Assembly (NCBI GenBank): GCA_937888725.1
Contig: CALARE010000085.1
Span: forward strand, 1 to 20,209
Direction of reading: 5' to 3'
DNA from: an uncultured Alphaproteobacteria bacterium
Lineage (GTDB): Bacteria > Pseudomonadota > Alphaproteobacteria > CAAHEQ01 > UBA3637
DNA length: 20,209 nt
Every line of letters starts with the position of its first letter. The first letter of the stretch is position 1. The position numbers and the translations under genes were made by a program. The notes beneath the pieces were generated by a model. That model ran no database searches. It was not told the DNA's origin and saw only the letters and a program-made list of their open reading frames with translations. Positions 14,896 to 20,209 of the stretch are shown here, piece by piece.

Positions 14896-15672
14896 ATGAG
14901 TGATTTTTTTAAAAATGATAAACAACCAAAATGCATCATTCTTGATTGGGATGGGACATTAGTTGACGTTGAACCTGTTATTCATCAAGCGTATAAAGCA
15001 ACTTTGCAAGAAATTAACAGCCCGTTAAAAGACGCATGGAGTCCTGTTGATACGCATCAGCAAAATGGTTTAGCACCAAAAGATATATTTGATAATGAAC
15101 TCATTTGGGGTGATTATAAGGGTGAAGATGGTCTTGCAAAACAGCTTTTTTATAAACATTATAGAGCCTTAATGGCTGAGGATAAAAAGGCTCCTTATTT
15201 GAAAGAGGGTGCATTGGAGCTATTGCAAACATTAAACGCTGCATATCCGACTGCACGTGTTGTTATTTTGGCTGCTAAAACACACGATATTTTGAATAAT
15301 GAGGTTGCTTCAAAATCAGAATTATCCTCATGGGTCAATGCTGTTTGGGGAACGGATGCAAAACGTGGTTTTTCAAAACAAAATGATGCTATTTTTCATG
15401 AGGCCGTATTTGGTTTGGATATATCTGATAACCCGCATTTACGAATGGGGGAAGTTGTTTATATCGGTGATAATGTTGATAAGGACACAGATTTTGCTCG
15501 TATTTGTCAGATTTCTCCTGTTATTGTGAATGACAAGGATAAAAGAGCGGATTACATATCTTTAAACGAACTAACCAATGCAGTTAGAACACAATTTAGA
15601 GAACGCAATATGGCTCTTTTAAAATCTCAAAAACAAACACCTCATATTAATAATACACATACAAATGGATAG
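14896..15672 (+). CDS. HAD-family hydrolase (phosphoglycolate-phosphatase-like)
   Basis: A probable phosphatase of the haloacid dehalogenase superfamily; 258 residues. Motif I is DWDGT (17-21), with the nucleophile Asp17 and acid/base Asp19. Motif IV, GDNVDKD (191-197), binds Mg. The cap inserted after motif I is helical, as in PGP-like enzymes. Motif II should end a strand with Ser/Thr, but here the strand reads VVILAAKT (122-129), with Ala-Ala before Lys; motif III Lys may be Lys128 or Lys161. The Asn/His-rich C-terminus (about 240-258) looks disordered. The substrate cannot be told from sequence. Confidence 0.85.
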   Translation: MSDFFKNDKQPKCIILDWDGTLVDVEPVIHQAYKATLQEINSPLKDAWSPVDTHQQNGLAPKDIFDNELIWGDYKGEDGLAKQLFYKHYRALMAEDKKAPYLKEGALELLQTLNAAYPTARVVILAAKTHDILNNEVASKSELSSWVNAVWGTDAKRGFSKQNDAIFHEAVFGLDISDNPHLRMGEVVYIGDNVDKDTDFARICQISPVIVNDKDKRADYISLNELTNAVRTQFRERNMALLKSQKQTPHINNTHTNG

Positions 15673-15681
15673 ATAAATTTT

Positions 15682-15861
15682 TTATGGTTTCTTTTTTCTA
15701 CGAAGTATAAAAAATAATATTATATTAACGCACACCAATATCGTAATATTTACTATGGCAGCAGTATCAGTAGTAGAGAAGTTTCTAGAATCATCAACAG
15801 CCACGTCTGCTATGGCGGGAAGTGATAGTAAACAAAAAATAAAGAGAGAAAGGGTCCTCAT
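15682..15861 (-). CDS. Hidden 59-residue signal-peptide and one-TM protein
   Basis: A short gene read directly from the bases. The product begins MRTLSLFIFCLLSLPAIADV, a clear signal peptide with a likely cut after AIA (about residue 18). It then has about 18 polar residues (VDDSRNFSTTDT) and one membrane helix, IVNITILVCVNIILFFIL, followed by the basic tail RRKKKP. The mature form should therefore show a short outside segment and a basic inside tail. GAGGT lies 5 nt before the ATG. It is the last of three same-strand membrane-protein genes. No family recognised; it is easily missed by gene callers because of its length. Confidence 0.8.
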   Translation of the reverse strand: MRTLSLFIFCLLSLPAIADVAVDDSRNFSTTDTAAIVNITILVCVNIILFFILRRKKKP

Positions 15862-15912
15862 TGTTACCTCTATAAAATTTTAAATGATTTAAAAACTATA
15901 ATATATTCGCAC

Positions 15913-16275
15913 TTAGTATGTCAATATATGATGCATAAGATTATATATAACACCAATACCAAATGATGATAAATTGCAAAACGCAGAAATTAAAAATGGG
16001 GATATTTTTGTGTTTTTTAAGCAATGTTTATAAATAAAAGATTCGAAAAACAACACAATTGTTTCAATTATAAATAAATACAATCCATATAAATAAGCAT
16101 TATTAAAAATCAAAATAAAAAAAACACCAATATTAACAATAGGATTGGTTAATACCTGTGTTAATATAATGATAAAAAAATTATGCCATGAGCGAATACG
16201 CAAAAAAAAGGCGATAACAACTTCAATTAAAATTGTGAAACCTAAAGGTATTAAAAGATAAGATAATGTTTCCAT
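15913..16275 (-). CDS. Small polytopic membrane protein
   Basis: A 120-residue protein made almost wholly of hydrophobic segments (about 4-25, 33-57, 62-82 and 96-118), so four membrane helices are likely. The conserved-looking stretch IEVVIAFFLRIRSWHNFFII and LTQVLTNPIVN recalls small unnamed membrane proteins whose second loop carries an Arg-rich turn and an LTNP motif; I have no function for them. It is 6 bp downstream of the MFS gene and 51 bp before the 59-residue gene. Confidence 0.8.
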   Translation of the reverse strand: METLSYLLIPLGFTILIEVVIAFFLRIRSWHNFFIIILTQVLTNPIVNIGVFFILIFNNAYLYGLYLFIIETIVLFFESFIYKHCLKNTKISPFLISAFCNLSSFGIGVIYNLMHHILTY

Positions 16276-16281
16276 AATATA

Positions 16282-17325
16282 CTACGCTTTCTCAATTTTA
16301 AATAACCCAATGTATAGAATAACGAGGGATATAAGGACTAAAGATGTTAGACCAATAGGAGTGAAAAATGGGTATTTGTGACCAAATAGAAAGGGAGTGG
16401 CTCCTAAAAATAACATAAATGTTAGTAATCCAAAAGCCATTCCTTTTTGATTTGGAATTAAATTGGTTAATGCGGATAGAGTAATGGGCATCGTCATATT
16501 AAATAATAAAACACCAATTATTCCCATAGATATTCCAATATAATTATCTTGAAAAGCAAAATAAAAACTAAGTGCAGATAATGATAGTGAAATAAAGGCG
16601 ACTTTTTTAATGCCAAATTTATCACTTAAAATTCCTCCGAGCATTTTTCCCATGACAATCCCTATGGTAAAAACCAATCCAATAATAAAAATGTTTTTCC
16701 AACTAAAAGCAAGGACAAATCCTGTATAACTGCGTAATAAAACAGTTAAACATAAACAAAAAATCATAAGGATTTTTAATTTTGATAGAGTAAACGGGTT
16801 ATTTTTTTTATATCCCAATTGTTCATGAAATTTATAATAGATAAGAGATGATAAAAAACACCCGATAATCATTAATCCTATAAAAAAATAAGGCATATAT
16901 ATCCCTTTAAAAAATTGTTGGACTCCTAAAAAAATCCCTAATGCACCAGAAGAAACAAAAATGCCAGGAATTGTCGCTTTCTTTTTAGCTAAATGGAGGA
17001 TGTCAACTCCTGCACCAATATGAAAAAAGGCATTCCCAATACCTGCAATGACACAAGCAGTAATGCCAAGGGGGACGCAAATATATGCCAATAAAACAAG
17101 CATACATCCTATCATGGAAAAATGAGGATTCTTGTTTACATAATCTGCAATGGTACCTATTGGTAATTGGACTGCAAATGCAAAAAAATTATAAAGTAAA
17201 AAGGCATAAAAAATATCATGAATATTATTCAATAATGGATGAATTTGATGATATAACAAAAATGCACAAGCAAAATCGACACAAAAATGCAAAAATGTGT
17301 AAATTCCTACGATTGAAATAAGCAT
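16282..17325 (-). CDS. MFS transporter
   Basis: A 347-residue secondary transporter of the major facilitator superfamily with about 10-12 membrane helices; full MFS proteins usually have 380-420 residues, so loops are short. After helix 2 it has GTIADYVNK, a degenerate form of the G-x-x-x-D-R/K signature, and in the second half GKMLGGILSDKFGIKKVAF, the matching repeat of that signature. Acidic residue Asp17 and His13 lie in the first helix (TFLHFCVDFACAF). The substrate is unknown. It starts a three-gene operon of membrane proteins on the minus strand; AAGGATG precedes the ATG and a promoter lies at 17376-17404. Confidence 0.87.
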   Translation of the reverse strand: MLISIVGIYTFLHFCVDFACAFLLYHQIHPLLNNIHDIFYAFLLYNFFAFAVQLPIGTIADYVNKNPHFSMIGCMLVLLAYICVPLGITACVIAGIGNAFFHIGAGVDILHLAKKKATIPGIFVSSGALGIFLGVQQFFKGIYMPYFFIGLMIIGCFLSSLIYYKFHEQLGYKKNNPFTLSKLKILMIFCLCLTVLLRSYTGFVLAFSWKNIFIIGLVFTIGIVMGKMLGGILSDKFGIKKVAFISLSLSALSFYFAFQDNYIGISMGIIGVLLFNMTMPITLSALTNLIPNQKGMAFGLLTFMLFLGATPFLFGHKYPFFTPIGLTSLVLISLVILYIGLFKIEKA

Positions 17326-17375
17326 TTTTCATCCTTTTAATAAATCGGCAGATTAAGTCTTTTTATATAAAAGTA

Positions 17376-17404
17376 TGTATATGGTAAAAACATTTTTTTT
17401 GCAA
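17376..17404 (-). promoter_or_regulatory. Promoter of the MFS membrane-protein operon
   Basis: Minus-strand TTGCAA (17399-17404), 17-bp spacer, TATACA (17376-17381), giving a leader of roughly 45 nt before the MFS start. Confidence 0.65.
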
Positions 17405-17501
17405 ACGATTTTTCAGATAGAGGATGGGCGTGTTTTGAATTAAAAATAGAAGTAGTTTATTTTGTGTTTGAAAATTATTTTGCTAAAAATAAAAAAAAGA
17501 C

Positions 17502-17530
17502 TTGCATTTAAAAATAAAATAATGTATAAG
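17502..17530 (+). promoter_or_regulatory. Promoter of tRNA-Gln
   Basis: TTGCAT (17502-17507), 17-bp spacer, TATAAG (17525-17530), 19 nt before the tRNA 5' end. Confidence 0.7.
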
Positions 17531-17549
17531 TACGATTACCAATTAATAT

Positions 17550-17624
17550 TGGGCTGTCGCCAAGTGGTAAGGCAACGGTTTTTGATACCGTCATTCGTTG
17601 GTTCGAATCCAGCCAGCCCAGCCA
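17550..17624 (+). tRNA. tRNA-Gln (anticodon UUG)
   Basis: A 75-nt cloverleaf. Acceptor TGGGCTG/CAGCCCA with discriminator G and encoded CCA; anticodon stem ACGGT/ACCGT with loop TTTTGAT (anticodon TTG at 17582-17584); T-loop TTCGAAT. Own promoter upstream and terminator right after. The 3' end is copied, split, at 17697-17789. Confidence 0.97.
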
Positions 17625-17630
17625 ATAAAA

Positions 17631-17655
17631 GAACCTCCCTTGTGGAGGTTTTTTT
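17631..17655 (+). terminator. Intrinsic terminator of tRNA-Gln
   Basis: The stem AACCTCC/GGAGGTT with a CTTGT loop and a T run starts 7 nt after the CCA end. Confidence 0.92.
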
Positions 17656-17789
17656 GTTGGCTGAGTTGTGGGGATTTGAGCAACGAATGGCATGAAGTTG
17701 GTTCGTTCACGGAGCGTCAGCGTAGTAGATGCCGTAGGCAGTCCGAACAAAGTGAGGACGAGGGATTTATCCCGAGCAATCCAGCCAGC
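17656..17789 (+). repeat. tRNA-Gln-derived repeat unit with split T-arm
   Basis: Three parts. First, 17656-17690 is a degenerate inverted copy of the tRNA-Gln 3' region (TGGCTG, GGATT, AACGAATG kept in order). Second, GTTGGTTCG (17697-17705) repeats the 5' half of the T-arm exactly. Third, after a 72-nt insert (17706-17777), AATCCAGCCAGC (17778-17789) repeats the 3' half exactly. The split point TTCG|AAT is the one used in the tRNA-Pro units. The insert begins like unit B (CGGAGCG, AGCG, GTA) and folds into TGCC-GTA-GGCA, GTCC/GGAC and GGAT/ATCC hairpins. The repeat period from the T-loop of the real gene is 172 bp. Open frames across it are not credible genes. Confidence 0.82.
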
Positions 17790-17799
17790 TTTAGGGATA

Positions 17800-17832
17800 A
17801 CAGATAAGTCGCTAGAAATAGCGACTTTTTCT
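17800..17832 (+). terminator. Terminator hairpin, left copy of a 31-bp direct repeat
   Basis: Stem AAGTCGCTA/TAGCGACTT (17806-17814 with 17819-17827), closed by a GAAA tetraloop and followed by T5. The 31-bp sequence 17800-17830 recurs at 20094-20124 with one change. It follows the copied tRNA-Gln end, so it may be the gene's original terminator. The stretch 17833-18088 shows no further structure that I can assign. Confidence 0.85.
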
Positions 17833-18088
17833 TTATTTTACAAGCATTTAAACTGGTTTGAAGATGAATATATTTTGAAGTCTAGTTTTGCAGTATCTTC
17901 GAACTTGCTTCTATATTTTTCAATAACTTAGCAAATTTCAGCCATTTTTGAGTATAAAAAGAACCTATGTAAAAATTTGCAGTGGTTGGATAAAAAAATT
18001 CAATATAATGTGCTTATTTTCCATAAAAAATTTGCGTTTATAATAAGTTATCTATAAAATCATTTTATATTTTATAAGGAGATTTTAA

Positions 18089-18976
18089 ATGAGCAAAAAA
18101 TTAGAAGCTAAGATAACCTGTCCTCACTGTAATTGCCTTTTTGATATGAAATTATATCGCTCAATATAAGGTGAATATCCTGAAAATAAAGAATTAGTAT
18201 TATCAGATAAAATTAATGTAGCTCATTGTCCTAATTGTCATAAAGATACTAAATTAGTTTTTTCTTTGCTCTATACAAATACTCCTAAAAAAATTGCAGT
18301 TTGGTGGGAATCTGAATTTGACCAACAAGTCGAGAAAGATATAAATGCATATAAACTTAATGCCCCCAAAAGTCATTTAGCTAATGCTCAAAGAATTAGA
18401 GATTGGAATGAATTTAAAAATAAAATTATAGAGTTGGAAAAAGAAACAAATGAATCTTTAGTTTCTGTTAATAGATTTAATAACGAGCCTATAATTGGAG
18501 CCATCAAAACAGACAAAGATATCACAATTGTAAATAATTCGAGTATTGGCAGAAAAGAATATATATGGAAATCTATTTTGCTATGCTTCTTTTATTCTTT
18601 AGCAAAGTCATGGCACATATTTTTTGGATTTGTATTATTCATACCCTTTTTGCTTGTGATGAGTGATATTATAATAAAAAGAAGTCATGATATAAATAAA
18701 AAAGGATATATACCAGTAATACTTCTTACTCTTTCTGTTGCTTGCTCTTTTTACAATTTAACATTACCTATATCTATGTTATTTGCTTTTATCTTATCTT
18801 TTTATGATATATTTTTTCTAATATTAAAAATAGGAGAAGGAAAAAATAAATATGGGGATGAATTACCTTTCAAAAAAACAACAGCTTTAGAACAATTTGG
18901 AGCGTTTATTGTTTTCATTATTGTTTCTATTAGATTATATCTGATGGCTATAATAATTGAAAGTTTTATTTACTAA
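18089..18976 (+). pseudogene. CpXC zinc-ribbon plus DUF805 membrane protein, in-frame stop at codon 27
   Basis: AAGGAG precedes the ATG at 18089. The frame reads MSKKLEAKITCPHCNCLFD..., meets TAA at 18167-18169, then stays open to 18976. On the two sides of the stop lie the paired zinc knuckles CPHC (11-14) and CPNC (47-50), and the spacing and the YRSI/ENKELVLSDKINV text fit the CpXC domain. The C-terminal part has several membrane helices with DUF805 marks, IKRSHDINKKGY and GEGKNKYGDELPF. A downstream TTG (18266) could start a 236-residue form without zinc knuckles, but no ribosome site is seen there. So this is either a pseudogene by nonsense mutation or, less likely, a read-through gene. 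TAA is a normal stop elsewhere in this window. Confidence 0.75.
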
Positions 18977-19132
18977 AATAAATATAATAAAGCAAAGATA
19001 AACCACATTTATTTTTCCTGATAAAACATATATCAAGCAAAATCGCTCATACAGGGTAGAAAAACGACTTTTGTTATCCCAAAATAAAAGCTATCTATAC
19101 TGAAATTGCAGACAATGTAAAAATGGTTAACC

Positions 19133-19972
19133 TTATTTTATTTTTTTCTCTTTGGGCTTTGTTTCTAAGCAAGTTAACATAGAATATCCAAACTCTGTTA
19201 AATAAAGTCCCGCTGTTGGTTCATTTAATTTACGATTGCTTGATAACCTTTGATTAAAAAAAGTAGAAATTAACCCTAGTTTTTCTAATAAAATAATTGA
19301 TGGATCTTTTATACCATTGAATGGATATAGTATATCTATAAGGTTCTCTTTATTAAATGTTTCTCCATTAAAACACATGTAATATTTTTGACCATAAGCT
19401 CCTGTTATTTGATTGATAACTAACCAAAGGTCAAAATATATACTTATTTTAGATTGATGATAATAAATATTCTTTAATAAATTTGCTTCGCGACTACCAA
19501 TTTGAGAAAGAATTTCAGCATATTGTAACTGGATAGGATTATAATTCTCTGCAGCTTCAACCAATAACTTAGCCCATAAATCATACATTTCTTCTTCATA
19601 TTCACAAGCAGCTTCCTTCATAAACGGAATTGAAAATTTAAGGGGTGGAGGGAGAATATTTATGCCGAAATTATCTTTTATTTCTTTTGCTCTCATCAAA
19701 ATTTTTTGACAATTTTCTATTTGTTTTACTATTAACCCTGATTTTATTTGTTTAAATTTTTCTTTAGGCATACACATAACTTCTAATGTATTTTCAAATA
19801 AGGCATCTATAGCTCCTCTTGTTTCGATACTTACATTATTGTTTGCCAATAACTGGTTATTACTCGCAATAGTATTATCGTTAAGATTCTCACTTATTGC
19901 CTTATTATCACTAGCAAGCTTATTATTTTGTATTTTCATTAATTTTACTACTTTTTGTTGATTATTGCACAT
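19133..19972 (-). CDS. Abi-alpha (DUF4393) family protein
   Basis: A 279-residue protein of the abortive-infection alpha (DUF4393) family, found in some phage-resistance loci; the mechanism is not well known. Family marks are LPPPLKFSIPFMKEA with PPP at 108-110, then the acidic EEEMYDLWAKLLVEAA (about 126-141), AEILSQIGSREANLL, and late LLEKLGLIS and LYLTEFGYSML. The first 50 residues are Asn/Gln/Ser-rich and look disordered. Starts at Met1 (19972) or Met12 (19939) are both possible; neither has a clear ribosome site. It is convergent to the CpXC-DUF805 gene, and no strong terminator is seen between them (18977-19132). Confidence 0.8.
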   Translation of the reverse strand: MCNNQQKVVKLMKIQNNKLASDNKAISENLNDNTIASNNQLLANNNVSIETRGAIDALFENTLEVMCMPKEKFKQIKSGLIVKQIENCQKILMRAKEIKDNFGINILPPPLKFSIPFMKEAACEYEEEMYDLWAKLLVEAAENYNPIQLQYAEILSQIGSREANLLKNIYYHQSKISIYFDLWLVINQITGAYGQKYYMCFNGETFNKENLIDILYPFNGIKDPSIILLEKLGLISTFFNQRLSSNRKLNEPTAGLYLTEFGYSMLTCLETKPKEKKIK

Positions 19973-20062
19973 ATTTATTATCTAGGAATTTTATTTTGAT
20001 AATGCAAGGGATTAGCTAAACAAATTGCAAAAAACATTACTTTACAAAAAAAACAATAACTT

Positions 20063-20089
20063 GCTCGAGGATTGAGTGTCTTCTCCAAC
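20063..20089 (+). repeat. Truncated tRNA-tail repeat (CGAG end plus possible tRNA 3' tail)
   Basis: Reads CTCGAGGATT then GAGTGTCTTCTCCAACC and an A run, directly before the second copy of the direct-repeat terminator. In the tRNA-Gln unit the same order is CGAG, tRNA tail, then ACAGATAAGT hairpin. The tail is not from tRNA-Gln or tRNA-Pro; it ends in a CCAACCA-like sequence, so another tRNA is a candidate. The structured insert is missing. Confidence 0.4.
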
Positions 20090-20093
20090 CAAA

Positions 20094-20126
20094 ACAGATA
20101 AGTTGCTAGAAATAGCGACTTTTTTA
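20094..20126 (+). terminator. Terminator hairpin, right copy of the 31-bp direct repeat
   Basis: Same as 17800-17830 except for one base (C to T in the stem, giving a G-T pair). GAAA tetraloop and T run kept. The two copies enclose about 2.3 kb with the CpXC-DUF805 and Abi-alpha genes. Confidence 0.8.
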
Positions 20127-20138
20127 TTGTAATAAGAA

Positions 20139-20161
20139 AACCACCAGCTAGGCTGGTGGTT
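20139..20161. terminator. Strong 10-bp hairpin near the window end
   Basis: Perfect stem AACCACCAGC/GCTGGTGGTT with a TAG loop. On the minus strand it is followed by TTCTTATT, so it could end a minus-strand gene lying right of the window. A foldback end of an IS200/IS605-type element is an alternative that cannot be judged here. The remaining 20162-20209 holds nothing I can assign. Confidence 0.55.
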
Positions 20162-20209
20162 CCGTAGAGCTTATAGCTTTACATCCAAAAAATCCTTTCG
20201 TATAAGAGA

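Noticed and set aside
17508..17750. 80-residue minus-strand frame with a GWLDSNQRM-like text
   Set aside because: It is the antisense translation of tRNA-Gln and its repeat, a well-known type of false protein in databases.
17598..17931. Plus-strand frames across the tRNA-Gln 3' end and repeat
   Set aside because: They translate tRNA, terminator and hairpin sequence; no ribosome site and no protein family.
19055..19086. Minus-strand GGGATAACA...AAGTCG, resembling 17793-17811
   Set aside because: The match is short and interrupted, with no hairpin; it may be a remnant of the same repeat but chance is not excluded.

Overview
The window is AT-rich chromosomal DNA of an alphaproteobacterium. The evidence is the housekeeping order rpmH-rnpA-yidD-yidC-engB-mnmE-mnmG, an rplM-rpsI pair whose S9 has an N-terminal extension, a DUF177 protein, and a DUF3126 protein, a family I know from alphaproteobacteria. 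Strong A/T codon bias and short intergenic gaps suggest a streamlined, possibly host-associated or gut lineage; that last point is inference. Promoters are easy to read, and several have a TTGACA-like -35, exactly 17 bp, and a TATAAA-like -10.

Layout. 1-510: a tRNA-Pro(UGG) gene on the minus strand, followed on its 3' side by two tandem, structured, tRNA-derived repeat units and the end of a third related element. 581-943: RNase P RNA (minus). 1061-2797: upp, then rplM-rpsI. 2933-3982: divergent bamE (minus) and a DUF177 gene (plus). 4034-5481: two unrecognised soluble proteins in a pair. 5613-12008: the ribosome, tRNA-processing, membrane-insertion and tRNA-modification run rpmH, rnpA, yidD, yidC, engB, mnmE, mnmG, with overlaps or gaps of a few bases from rnpA onward. 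12147-12668: a small unknown protein and a stand-alone LuxR-type HTH protein. 12936-15672: a DUF502 membrane protein, convergent dusA, a DUF3126 protein and a HAD hydrolase. 15682-17325: a minus-strand operon of an MFS transporter, a small polytopic membrane protein and a 59-residue signal-peptide plus one-TM protein. 17550-20124: tRNA-Gln(UUG) with another tRNA-derived repeat unit, then an accessory islet with a zinc-ribbon (CpXC) DUF805 gene broken by an in-frame stop and an Abi-alpha (DUF4393) protein.

The most interesting signal is a repeat family attached to tRNA genes. At tRNA-Pro (twice) and tRNA-Gln (once), 160-172 bp downstream of the T-loop of the intact gene, the 3' end of the same tRNA is repeated. 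It is split at exactly the same point, TTCG|AAT in the T-loop, by a 63-72 nt insert rich in hairpins. Each unit also holds a degenerate inverted copy of the tRNA 3' region, and each intact or copied tRNA end that keeps its CCA is followed by an intrinsic terminator. Between copies the hairpin arms differ in sequence but remain paired. I do not recognise this family. The accessory islet next to the tRNA-Gln unit lies between two 31-bp direct repeats (30/31 identical), which suggests that the same repeats help shape accessory DNA there.
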